Origin: Brachionus manjavacas
Taxonomy: Eukaryota; Rotifera; Eurotatoria; Ploima; Brachionidae
Direction: 5' to 3'
DNA: 64,000 nt
Assembly: GCA_019054805.1 (NCBI GenBank)
Contig: JAHQIY010000005.1
Coordinates: 3,207,501-3,271,500, forward strand
Shown here: positions 11,413 to 21,453 of the stretch, one piece after another
How the letters are laid out: every line of letters starts with the position of its first letter
Position numbering within the stretch: the first letter of the stretch is position 1
The notes under the pieces: generated by a model
Told to the model about the DNA's origin: nothing
Seen by the model: the letters and a program-made list of their open reading frames with translations, nothing else
The model's database searches: none
Program-made: the position numbers and the translations under genes

Positions 11413-12999
11413 ATGTTAAAAAAATCAGCTAAACAAAAATTGGAATCTCATGAAACAAAGCGATTGAAAAAGTCTGCTAAATCGGAATCGGAATCTTCTA
11501 ATTCGGACTCAAGTGACAGTGACAGTCAATCTAACTCATCTAGCTCGGATTCATCTTCTAGTGAATCTTCATCATCCACAGAGCGTGATAAGTCTAGAGA
11601 AACAAAAAGCGAAATCGAAAAAAAAATCAAAAAATGTAATCGGCTAATTCAAGCTTTGAACACCGACTTAGAAGGTGCAGAGCGCAAATATGGCAAAATA
11701 GAACGTGCTTTACAAAAATCTAATCTTAGCGATGATAAATCGAAAAAAATTAAAAAATACAAAGTTAAATACAAAACAAAAATCGAAAAGATAAAGAAAA
11801 GAACTGAACATGTCAAAATAAAATTGGCGGAATTAAGCAAACAAAAATCCCTATCAAACATTCAAACACCGCAAGTGGAAGCCAAAAAATCCGCACCAAT
11901 TATCAAAGTGCCCTATCCGGTTCTCAATGACAAAAGAGATATGAAAATCATTTTGAGTACATTGGAAAAAAAAATGCAAGAACTTGGTCAAAAAAAAGAT
12001 CAAAATCACAGAAATCTGTTTCAAATGGACAAAAATTCACCGAACTATTCAAAATTGCAGCAGCTGGACCAAGCTTTGGAAAACCAGCGCGAAAAACTAT
12101 CCAAACAAATTGAATATTTGAAATTAAGTCTAAGTCTTGAAGCCATCAACAAAAAGCCCAATCAAGATCCATTGACAAGACAAAAAGCGGCCAAATTAAC
12201 CACAAAAATAAATGATCTATTTAATTTTATGAAAAATGAGAACAAAAATTGTTTAATTCGGCAGCAAGCATCCGAAAACGAGAACCAAACCGAGCCCACT
12301 AGCACTGGCCAAGCAGATACATTTGAGGCTAAAATAAACGGACTGTATGAGCAGCTAAATAAGGCCTTGATTGCGTATTTAGCGCATACTGCCGCGACAG
12401 CTCACTATTCCGCTGCTGTAAGCGCTGCTAATTATAATTACTACTATCAGAATATGCCCGATGAGGCCAAGAATAAGCAGGCTAAAGTTCCGCTTAAAAC
12501 AGAAATTGAAAATGCTTGCAGCAAGTTTGGTCTTTTGAAAGAAAAAATTTCAACTTTTTTAACACTGAGCAAGTTATCAGAAGACAAAAAAAGTGAAAAA
12601 AGACCTAAATTAATAGCTGACTATTCGGATGAAAGTGAACATGATTCGGATGACGATGTGCAAATAGAAGAAAAATTGGAAGAGGAAGAAGAAAGCGAAG
12701 ACGAAGATGACTTGGAAATAATTATGACATCAGAATTAAAATCAAATGAAAGTGAACGAAACTTTTTATTACCGTCATTAAAAGCCAGCTACTTTCCACT
12801 AAAGACATCACTGATAAATTTTAACATTGAACCAGAGGAAAATGGTGATCAAAATGAATTGATTGCTATCGAACAATCCAAGTTTGGATTGGCATTTTTG
12901 GCAAACGCTAAAACAATGACGGATTCAAAGAATTTTTTGAACTCAAGCTTTTATAAAAGGACAAATGTTAAGCTTGCTGATATTTTATATTCTAACTAA
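11413..12999 (+). CDS. Lys/Ser/Glu-rich coiled-coil protein, probably nuclear
   Basis: This is a single-exon frame of 528 residues from the ATG at 11413. The frame is open for 120 bp further upstream, but without an ATG and with UTR-like composition. Residues 1-60 hold a Ser/Asp repeat tract of the SDSS/SSSES type. About 70-145 and 175-260 are Lys/Glu-rich and predicted coiled coil. About 350-390 is Ala/Tyr-rich (AANYNYYYQNMP). About 440-480 is a dense acidic tract (EEEEESEDEDD). Such composition is common in chromatin, nucleolar or splicing-associated proteins and in casein kinase 2 targets. No domain or family is recognised, and no membrane segment or signal peptide is seen. It stands alone between a tRNA gene and a LINE fragment. 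Codon use is AT-rich like its neighbours, and the long open frame strongly supports a real gene. Confidence 0.75.
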   Translation: MLKKSAKQKLESHETKRLKKSAKSESESSNSDSSDSDSQSNSSSSDSSSSESSSSTERDKSRETKSEIEKKIKKCNRLIQALNTDLEGAERKYGKIERALQKSNLSDDKSKKIKKYKVKYKTKIEKIKKRTEHVKIKLAELSKQKSLSNIQTPQVEAKKSAPIIKVPYPVLNDKRDMKIILSTLEKKMQELGQKKDQNHRNLFQMDKNSPNYSKLQQLDQALENQREKLSKQIEYLKLSLSLEAINKKPNQDPLTRQKAAKLTTKINDLFNFMKNENKNCLIRQQASENENQTEPTSTGQADTFEAKINGLYEQLNKALIAYLAHTAATAHYSAAVSAANYNYYYQNMPDEAKNKQAKVPLKTEIENACSKFGLLKEKISTFLTLSKLSEDKKSEKRPKLIADYSDESEHDSDDDVQIEEKLEEEEESEDEDDLEIIMTSELKSNESERNFLLPSLKASYFPLKTSLINFNIEPEENGDQNELIAIEQSKFGLAFLANAKTMTDSKNFLNSSFYKRTNVKLADILYSN

Positions 13000-13164
13000 T
13001 TTCCTATAAGAAATGTAAAAAAAATTACTTGATTAATTTTAATAAAAATTTAAAAAATATATTTGATTTTTGTTTTGCTTTTTTAATTTAAATTAAAAAA
13101 AAATATTTTAATTTAAATTTTTGTCAAATGTTCAATTATTTTTACCGTAAAACATTTAAAAAAT

Positions 13165-13745
13165 TTTTCAAGGATCAATCCAGAAAGCTAATGAAGCTCT
13201 TTCTCAACTCAAAAACGCTTTCAAGTTTTGGAAGATTGATAACTTTAGAAGACTCCACACTGCGTTTGTAAGAACACATCTTGAATACTGTACAACAGGT
13301 TGGAATCGTCTGCAGAAGAAAGAGATCACTAGGATGGAAAAAATTCAACGAACAAGAGCTACCAAACTAGTGCCTTGTCTCAGAAATCTCAACTATCCAG
13401 ATGAGCAAAAAATGGTATATTTACGTTTGAAATTAGAAGGTAAAGAGGTGTCTCAATTGAATTATTAAAAAATTACCAACAAACAGAACATTGTTGAATT
13501 ACACGCCTTCACGGATCCAAGAAAAGCTCCAAGAAGTGATCGATCATTGGTGAATCTACATAAAAAATCTAGACTAGACTCATGAAGGAACTTTTTTTTT
13601 CAAGGTCCAGAGAAAACTTTTTCACCTACAGAGTAGCATTCATGTATAATGAGCTACCGGACTTTGTCATTTCATTAACTTCAACAAATGCATTCAAAGA
13701 CAAGTTTGACAAATTCAAATACCAGCAATTATTACTAGTATAGTC
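13165..13745 (+). mobile_element. LINE 3' end, CR1/Jockey-like
   Basis: The + strand encodes the C-terminal part of a non-LTR reverse transcriptase. It opens with the post-catalytic block (KANEALSQLKNAFKFW, RTHLEYCTTGWNRLQKKEI, MEKIQRTRATKLVPCLRNL) and ends with the terminal block (FFTYRVAFMYNELPDFVIS, NAFKDKFDKFKYQQLLLV). The match to the LEYC..W...KK.I..ME..QRRATKL pattern is strong. The catalytic part of RT and any endonuclease are absent, so the copy is 5' truncated, as LINE insertions usually are. Frame changes and stops lie in the middle. The 3' flank holds a small potential stem (CTGATTCCCTTGTCAG near 13777). Confidence 0.85.
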
Positions 13746-13799
13746 GAATTTCCCATTCGTTATTCTTCTTTATCTGATTCCCTTGTCAGATTGTATTAT

Positions 13800-14872
13800 C
13801 ACTCTCATTTTAATTCATTTAATTTATTATTTTTTTTTTAAATAAGTAATTTAAATAATAGAATATTAGAATTTGAATGTTAAAAAATAAATTTTTTATC
13901 TACCTTAGTCTTATTCATACATTTTATTAGTGGTGCACTAATAATTAATTTTTAACTGTTAATTTTTCATTTTCTATTAATCAAGGCATTATTCAAGTTC
14001 TCAAGGTACTTATTTATCTAATATTTAATTCTTATTAATAGAAAAAAGTTGCCAAATAGTTTATAAATAGGAGAGAATAGTCTTATATTTTCTTTTCGCC
14101 ATATCATTAAAAAACGCTAAATTATAAAGAGCTAATGAGAGTTGAAAATCTTGATGCTTTAGTTTCATCTAAATCATGATACCATTAATGGCTTCTGTAA
14201 TTTTTTTATTAAAGAAAAATAAATTTGGCATTGATTTAAGATGTTTTTTTAATTAATAAAAAATCGTAATTTAAAAATTAAAAGGTAATACAATTTTAAT
14301 AAATGTTACACAATTGTGTAACTAATTTGTGTTTTAAAACACAAATTGACAAAAAATTATTTTTTTTCTTTTTTTGATTGCAATTTTTTCTTTTTAGAGA
14401 TAAAAAAATCTTTTTATCTCTCAAGAAGTTGCAGATTCATTTACCGAGTATTGATAACAATAGTTTCAAATAAATTGTTCATCAAAATTAGATATTAATT
14501 ATGTGAACAATTGTTTGCGTCTTTTACAAAAATTAGAAAATCAAAAAACAATATCAAATGTCATAATGTTAAGCTGGAAATGATAGTTGGTTTAATTTTA
14601 AGTCCTTCAAAAAAGTTTGATAGAAAATTGATTCATAAACAAGTGAATTTAAATTGACAATAATTTTTTTTAAAAAAAAGTAAAATTCAAAAACTTTTTT
14701 TCATTAAGACAATATTAATACATCAATAAATGTGAATTTAAGCCAGCAAAATATTTTGAAATAACTTAACTTGAAAAATTTACTTTTAATGTATATCTAT
14801 TTTTTCAAAAAAATCAGAGAAATTTATTTATGATAAATATTAAAACTAAAGTTCAATTCAAAAATTAAAAAA
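13800..14872. other. AT-rich intergenic DNA and 5' flank of the WD40 gene
   Basis: No gene or bounded repeat is supported. Long T and A runs occur throughout. Confidence 0.5.
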
Positions 14873-16852
14873 ATGAACGATTTAGCTCAAGATCAAAAAA
14901 ATTTCCGAAAATTACGAAAAACACTGCGTCAAATTGAGCATTTGAGCTTGTTACAACGAAACTTAAATCAAGAAGAAAAAACTAAAATCTCCAAAAGATC
15001 CTTATTTAGAGAGAAGCTGAAACAATTATTCGAAAAATATCCAAATGGCGAACTTTTGGCTTATGATAGTCGAGATAATACATTCGAGACAGAGGAAAGC
15101 ATGATTTTAAGTCAAAACACATCTTTAATAAGAGAAGATTCTCCTGGGATACAACACCTAAGCGACAAACTTAATGAAATCTCTTTAGACGAAAAAAATG
15201 TTGAAATTGAGTCCAATTTTGTACCATACAGTGAAAAATCCATAGCTGAACATAATGGATCTAGCAAAGAAACTACAATTGAATCAGTTATTCAAAAAGA
15301 AACGGAAATTTCAGACAAAGCTAAAGTAGAATCAGTACCTGAAGATTCGAAAGAAAAAGATCAAATTAAATCTTTGAAAATAAACCCAAGCATTAAAGGC
15401 AAAAAACCTAATGTAAATTTTGATTCGATTACTGTACTGGACGCTCATCAAGACTTGGTGACTTGTGTTGATATCGACGGCAAAAGTGGACTAGTAGCAA
15501 CAGGCAGTCGAGACACTTCTATTAAAATTTGGAAATTTAGTGACAAAGAGAAGTTCTGTGAGTTATCAAAAACTTTCGGTGAACATTCTTCAATTGTCAC
15601 TCAAGTTAAATTTTGGGATTCGAATAATTACAAGACAATCTTGGAAAATTTAAAATTAAACAAAGATGAAAACGAAGATTTAATTGATTCTTTGGTTGAA
15701 TTAAAGGAAGAACTTCCCCTAGTTATAAGCTCAAGTTTAGACTGTACTATACGATTTTGGTCCGTCTGTTTGCTCAAATGTATCAAGGAATTATATTTAT
15801 ATAATCCGATAAAAAGTTTTGATACTAAAAATTCATTTTTAATAGTTGGTCAAGGTACTTGTTTTAAATTTAATGATCAAATATTTATTTAAAAATTTTA
15901 AGATGCTGGTAAAATTCAACTTTGGAAAAATTTCAAAGAAGTCAAAGTTTTGAAATCATTTGAGGACACTGATAACGTTGTTTGCATTAAATTTATGGAA
16001 AACAACAAAATTTATTCACTAAGTCAAAACGGAATTTTTAAAATTTTCACTTATACTGACCAAAATCTTGAGGAAATATTAAATATTGATGTATTAGAAA
16101 AAGGTAAAAAAAGTAATGCTAATTTATTTTTTAATAATTTTAATTCTATCAAAAAGTACAAGAAGAATCAACAGGAGACATGAAACGTAATTTCAAGCAA
16201 TTTGAAGCTTTAGATATGAATAATTTAGTTTTTTTGAATGACAATCAGTCTTACATCATTGAGCTTAACTTGAAAAACAGTAATTTATTCTATTTATTTT
16301 AATGAAAAATCTAATTATATTTTAAAAGATAATTCAGGATTTTTATCAACAAACCCGAGTCCTTACGCATTTTCCAGTGTTTTTGTTAGGCACCTGAACT
16401 CAAATTTAGTCTTTGTGAGTTCGTTTAACATTGATAACGCTGAATCAGTAATAAACGGTAAATTTCACAAATTATTTCAAATAATTTTATAATTTTTAAT
16501 TAATATAGTATTTAAAATATCAAATAAATTGGAATATTCATATTCAATTGAAGATTTGGATCAAGACTTGAGTATTTCGACTGTATCAAGTAGTGATATG
16601 CCACTTAAGGAAATTTGCGTCTCAATTGGAGCAGGAACAACTTTGAAAATATTTTTTCTAAGCAATTCTGATGATGTTCTAGTGCCGCCAAGATCAAATA
16701 AAGTTAAAATTTTAAAAATGATGCGAAAATTTGAAATAAAAAATCAATCATTTTTTGATTCCAATGATGAAACTGATCAAGAAGATAATGAAAATGAAAC
16801 CAAAGACCAAACTGAAACTCAAATAAAAAAATCAACATGTTCCATTCAATAA
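14873..16852 (+). CDS. WD40-repeat protein (five exons)
   Basis: I derive exons 14873-15854, 15903-16103, 16163-16279, 16329-16457 and 16509-16852, giving 590 residues. All four introns (48-59 nt) are GT-AG and all are phase 1. Residues 1-60 form a charged helix (FRKLRKTLRQIEHLSLLQRN), residues 70-180 are acidic and disordered, and from about 185 WD40 repeats follow, the clearest being LDAHQDLVTCVDI ending TGSRDTSIKIW, then SSSLDCTIRFW and VGQDAGKIQLW. WD40 propellers are scaffolds for protein complexes. The C-terminus is Asp/Glu-rich. No orthologue is named: the N-terminal helix loosely recalls those of several RNA-associated proteins, but that is weak. The stop lies 5 bp from that of the convergent gene. 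Confidence 0.8.
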
Positions 16853-16857
16853 AACTC

Positions 16858-17715
16858 TTATCTATAAACATTGAGTATTTTTCGCGGTTTATTTTTTGAA
16901 TCCTTTAGTTTGGCTAAATTTTTAGATGTTTTGCGACTGTAAGTTGTTTGATCAACTCTAAATTTTATAATGTTTTTAGTCTTTTCAAGGCCATCATTTT
17001 TTTTTAGCTCGTTTTTTTTGTTTAAATTTAAAAATAAATGATTCGATTTTAATTTTTTTAATTTATATTCAATTTTAAAGCGATTAGATCCTTTCTTGTC
17101 TAGATCATTGTTTATAGACACAGAACTAGATTTTTTTTTGCTTAACCAGCACTTAGGTCGCCTGTATCTCAAGCTTCCACCAACAGAATTAGAATCTTTA
17201 TCAATGCATTCTAAAAGACTTTGATTAAAGCGTTCAATATTTTGAGAGAATACAAATTTTGAGTCTGATCTTTTCGCTCTGGAATTTAAAAATATTGATT
17301 TTAATTCAATTAAGATTAAAATAATAAGTCGAAAAATAACACTTAAATTTTCAAATGGCTTATCTATTAATGTTTGATATAAAAACTTTATCGGCAAAAA
17401 AGGGAATCCAATAATACTTGAGATGGCGGATTTTTTTTTGCAATAAGGTTCTATGTTTTTTTGGCAGAGATCTATACTTGAACAATCAACATCAATCAAT
17501 ACTCTATTGTCATATCTTGAAACGGTGCGCCTCAGCTTTGCGCCATTTTTGCTTGGTAAATAGCGAATCCAATTTAGAGCAATAAGAACAATTTTAAGAC
17601 TCAGACAAATAAAAAATGTCTTAATGAGCAGCTCTCTTGAAGGAAAAAAGTCTTTTTGGTCCAAAAAGTTTTTGTTTATTATCTTCAAAAAAAAATTGCT
17701 TTTAAACAATGCCAT
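16858..17715 (-). CDS. Unknown basic protein with two hydrophobic segments
   Basis: This single-exon frame encodes 285 residues from the ATG at 17715; the open frame extends 27 bp further only with a TTG. A strong hydrophobic segment (about residues 29-50, FFICLSLKIVLIALNW) and a second (about 126-144, FRLIILILIELKSIFL) suggest a membrane protein. The region between them holds four Cys, including a CSSIDLC pair. The C-terminal 110 residues are very Lys-rich. I recognise no family. It is convergent with the WD40 gene, with stops 5 bp apart, so the mature 3' UTRs almost certainly overlap. It is divergent from the glycosyltransferase-like gene, 174 bp from start to start. The length of the open frame in such AT-rich DNA is the main support. 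Confidence 0.65.
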   Translation of the reverse strand: MALFKSNFFLKIINKNFLDQKDFFPSRELLIKTFFICLSLKIVLIALNWIRYLPSKNGAKLRRTVSRYDNRVLIDVDCSSIDLCQKNIEPYCKKKSAISSIIGFPFLPIKFLYQTLIDKPFENLSVIFRLIILILIELKSIFLNSRAKRSDSKFVFSQNIERFNQSLLECIDKDSNSVGGSLRYRRPKCWLSKKKSSSVSINNDLDKKGSNRFKIEYKLKKLKSNHLFLNLNKKNELKKNDGLEKTKNIIKFRVDQTTYSRKTSKNLAKLKDSKNKPRKILNVYR

Positions 17716-17889
17716 TATTTTTGTGGTGTTTGTTTTTTCCAATTATTTTTAAAAAATATCAAAGAAATAAAAATTATTTTTTAAATTATTTTGCTTAGCA
17801 ACATTTTTCTATATTTAATTTTTTTTAACATCTCAATATAAATCAATCATTTCTTTAAATTATTTTCAAAAAATAAATAAAAAATTAGA
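17716..17889. promoter_or_regulatory. Compact bidirectional promoter region
   Basis: The 174 bp between two divergent start codons must hold the 5' UTRs and core promoters of both genes. It is A/T-rich with several ATAAATA-like stretches. No specific factor site is convincing. Confidence 0.4.
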
Positions 17890-19044
17890 ATGAAAACCAT
17901 TACGAAATTTTTAATTTATTCGGTTGTATTTTTTATAATTGTATGGGTTTATTTAAATTTTCAAATTTCTAATAAACTTCACATCATTTTAAGTAATTCA
18001 GATAGTAAATTAACCCTTTTAAAATTTAGTAAAAAGTTCGAAAAAAAATCTCTTGTTAGAAATAAAATTCGTTCTTGGATTATAAAACCCAGATGTAAGT
18101 GCCTAAATAGTTCAATTAAAATTAATGAGTTTGAGAATTTTTACTCAATTTATTCTGTTAGCTATAAAAAAAAATATTTTTTGTATGATTTATTAAAGGA
18201 TGAATTAAATTTTACTACGTTATCATGTTCTGTTTATCATAGTTTGATAAATGGTCCACGTCAAAAAATAATAGCTTATTCTCTTTATGGAAAAAATCGA
18301 AAATACTACAAAAATTTTGATATAATAGTGAAGCAAATTAAAAAATTTTATGGAATCGAATGGAAAATGCGAATTTATCATGATGATTCAATAGATGAAT
18401 CAATTATTTGTAAATACGAATGCACCTATGCAAAAAGAATTCAATTTTGTTCCATTAATGAACTAAAATTGTACAACTTTACATCATATAATGGAATGTA
18501 TTGGCGCTGGATTCCTCTAATGGACAATTTTGTTGATTTTTTACAAAGTCGAGATTTAGATTCCTGGATTGTTGAACGAGAGTATCTAGTTGTTAGCGAA
18601 TGGCTTGGTTCTAAACTTTCATTTCATGCTATCAGGGATCATCCATTCCATTATTTTCCTATTTTAGGAGGCCTTTGGTCACTGGCTATTGAGCGAAATC
18701 GATCTTTGTCCTCTGAAATATTCACAAAGCTGATCACTAAAAACTTAATTCGACCATATAATAATCGCATCTATTTAGAAGATCAGTATTTTTTGATTCA
18801 TCATGTTTGGCCTCTTGTGCAACGTCAATCTTTAATCCACGATAGCTATTTTTGTAAAGAATTTCAAAGCCATGGTTTGACAAAAGCTTTTCCAAAGCAA
18901 AGGCCAAACACTGAATGCTTTGTTTCATGTTCAAATTGTTGTGAATACACAATCAATAAAACAAATTCAAAACTTGGTATAAAAACAGTTGGCCGAATGT
19001 GTCCTGTTGAGTGTCGTTTTGACAAAAAATGGAATTATTGCTAA
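17890..19044 (+). CDS. Type II membrane glycosyltransferase-like protein
   Basis: This single-exon gene encodes 384 residues from ATG. A cytoplasmic stub and one membrane anchor (residues 7-24, FLIYSVVFFIIVWVYLNF) are followed by a luminal domain, the layout of Golgi glycosyltransferases. The core has IIAYSLYG at the start of the fold and YWRWIPLMD, then SRDLDSWIVERE (about 220-231), whose DxD-type element (D222, D224) is what nucleotide-sugar enzymes use to hold a metal ion, then FHAIRDHPFHYFPILGGLWS. I recognise this block pattern from uncharacterised invertebrate and protist proteins, not from a named enzyme. The Cys-rich C-terminus (nine Cys in the last 60 residues) suggests disulfides. 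Donor and acceptor sugars cannot be told. Confidence 0.7.
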   Translation: MKTITKFLIYSVVFFIIVWVYLNFQISNKLHIILSNSDSKLTLLKFSKKFEKKSLVRNKIRSWIIKPRCKCLNSSIKINEFENFYSIYSVSYKKKYFLYDLLKDELNFTTLSCSVYHSLINGPRQKIIAYSLYGKNRKYYKNFDIIVKQIKKFYGIEWKMRIYHDDSIDESIICKYECTYAKRIQFCSINELKLYNFTSYNGMYWRWIPLMDNFVDFLQSRDLDSWIVEREYLVVSEWLGSKLSFHAIRDHPFHYFPILGGLWSLAIERNRSLSSEIFTKLITKNLIRPYNNRIYLEDQYFLIHHVWPLVQRQSLIHDSYFCKEFQSHGLTKAFPKQRPNTECFVSCSNCCEYTINKTNSKLGIKTVGRMCPVECRFDKKWNYC

Positions 19045-19773
19045 TGAAATTTAAAATTTTTTTTAGATATAATTTTTATTAAACTATAAAAGATAAGGAG
19101 TTGAAATAAAATTTCAAAAAAATTAGATCTTATTTCAAGATAAGATTTTGTTTGACTTTTTGAAAACTTTGAAATTGAACCAAATAAAAGTAATTTAAAG
19201 CTTTTATTTACTTATTTGTTCTAACTATATTTCTACATATTTAAAAAATAAACTCGTATTTTTTACCTGCCAAACGAAGGTTTGATTAGAAACTTCGAAA
19301 GTAATTTACTAGAAATTTTTTTTCTTAAATAATCCAAACAAAAAACAATACATACAAATAATACATGGAATTCTTTAAAAAAATTTAATTAAAGGTTAAA
19401 TCCTAATCTTGATATTTGGCTTCATTATAAAATTTCTTCTATTATAACTTAAAAATAATTATAAATATAAAAAAGCTTAGAGAAAGAGAAAATCAAAGAA
19501 ATTATAAAAATATATTGAAATAACTCTTGATAGATTGGAATGTTGAACAGTTTTTTGCTTTAATATTAACTTTAACGAATTTTCTTTGGAAGAATTTTTC
19601 CGATTTTTTTTTTCAAAAATAATGAAAGTGTTAAAAAGTTAGATAAACTTTTTCATATTAGATTTTTTTAAATATCAACACAAAAAGACTTGACGATAAA
19701 AACTTTTATTTCAAAATATTTACATTAGATAATAAAATAAAATTTAATTTGGAAATAGTTTGAATTTAATATT
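19045..19773. other. 3' flanks of two convergent genes, no further gene
   Basis: AT-rich spacer between the glycosyltransferase-like gene and the innexin. TTTATT at 19705-19710 (AATAAA on the minus strand) is a plausible polyadenylation signal for the innexin, 64 bp past its stop. Confidence 0.45.
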
Positions 19774-21453
19774 CTAAACTTTGAAGGCACCTTGGCCAGA
19801 TTTTTGGCCTTTTCTCGATTTCAAATTTCTAAAAAATCCCATTTTCTTTGGATCATGAGTTTGCCTCATGGGAAAACTTGGAGTTAATTCGTTCATATCA
19901 TCGGGATTATTGTTATCATAGTTTCCCTCAGCTGGCTCATTTGCATTTTCTTCCGAGTCATTTCCTAATTCATAGACGACCATCTCTCTATTTCGATTAA
20001 AAGTTTCCCACAAATATTTAATCAATTCACTGACAACTAACCCATTTACATTAGCTGCTAACAATTTCATGACCAAAACCACATCAGGCTTTAAGTAATT
20101 GGTTGCAAAATCATTTAGCATCATTTTTTGCTCGTGATTCTCCAATTTGTTGTAAATTTGAACATGTTTTTTTATATACAAGTACCTCTGAGTTTGAAAA
20201 CAATTCTTGACCAAAAAGCCGACCAAATCGATGAATGTTATTGCAGTCAAAATCACAAACCAAAACCAAAGTATGATGTAGATCTTTTCGACAAATATAT
20301 TAATTGACAGGACGCACTGAACTGTGTACAAATGATCAGAGCCAAGCTCACGAATTTTAAAATCACAATGAGTCACTTTGGGAAAATAATGATTGCTTAT
20401 CATGTCCATGCCTTTGGCCATTCTGTGCAGTATTTCAAAGCCAAGCAGGTGGTAGTTGCTGATTCCCAACAACCTGGTCATTAGGAATAGTTGTCCGAAT
20501 ACGTTTATTAGGTACATTAGCTTGACAAAAATGTACAAAATTATTAGGTAATTTCCAAATCTTTTTCCAGTCCAAAAAAATAAAAAACTCATGCATCGCC
20601 TAAATTTGTATTCTAGCTTTTTTTTGCTTGCTTTATAGCTGTTTTTTGAATGAATAAAATTGTTTATATTGCCCGAAAGAAATTCCATTAGGTTTTCTCG
20701 TTCGGCATATTTGTCTACCTCTTCGAATTTAATTGCCGCGTCGACATAATTCAAAATTTCAATGCCGCATTTGTCGTTCAATGAACGCCACACAATGCGC
20801 GGGATAATGAATAGAACTGCCTGGAGCAAAATTATCAAATGAACCCATTGATAATATTTTAGCATTTTTTGGTGACGATCGCTAATACTATCCGGTATGT
20901 CATGATTTTCGTCTACATAGTATGTATTTTGTAGCCAGCACAGCCGATTTGTATAAGTCTCAAAAGCTCCAGTGAACTGAGCTGGTACCCTTGGAAAAAA
21001 ATTGGAAAAAAATTTAAAATTAAAAAAATTTATTCATTTTTTTCTAATTTAAGGTATCTCAAACCAAAAAACATAGATTTTCTATTATATTTTATAAAAA
21101 ATATTTTTATGTATTTCCCGATACTTTAAAATTGAACAAAATTTAATATGAAATTGAAAGCCTATAAAGAATAACGATAGTTTAATTTCTGGGAATTAAA
21201 AACTCTTATTAATAAAAAAAAACAAAAATTAATTTTTTAAATTGGGAGTTTTATTTGATGTGTAAAAATACTAAAAATCTTACCAGCAGTTTATAGGTTC
21301 ACCTGCGTACTGATTTGTGGTTACCACTGCACAAAAAAGAACTAAAATAGCTACGGTGTAGCGATGATGTAGTCTGTCTACCAAAAAGTCGTCATCTCTC
21401 AAAGAGCGTCTCCGTGAGACAGACAAATTTCGAATTGTGTCGATCAAATCCAT
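19774..21453 (-). CDS. Innexin (gap-junction channel protein), two exons
   Basis: Exon 1 is 21453-21284 (ATG at 21453), the intron is 21283-20990 (294 nt, GT-AG), and exon 2 is 20989-19774, giving 461 residues. The junction splits the Trp codon of INCWVPAQF, giving the innexin signature around the first extracellular loop. Two Cys occur in loop 1 (C56 in GEPINCW, C74 in NRLCWLQNTYYV) and two in loop 2 (C265 in THCDFKIRELG, C282 in YTVQCVLSIN), the spacing that locks innexin loops. Four membrane segments lie near residues 31-47, 104-124, 203-225 and 285-315. Innexins form hexameric or octameric hemichannels and gap junctions in protostomes. The C-terminal tail (about 380-461) is acidic then basic, as is usual for variable cytoplasmic tails. 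Confidence 0.95.
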
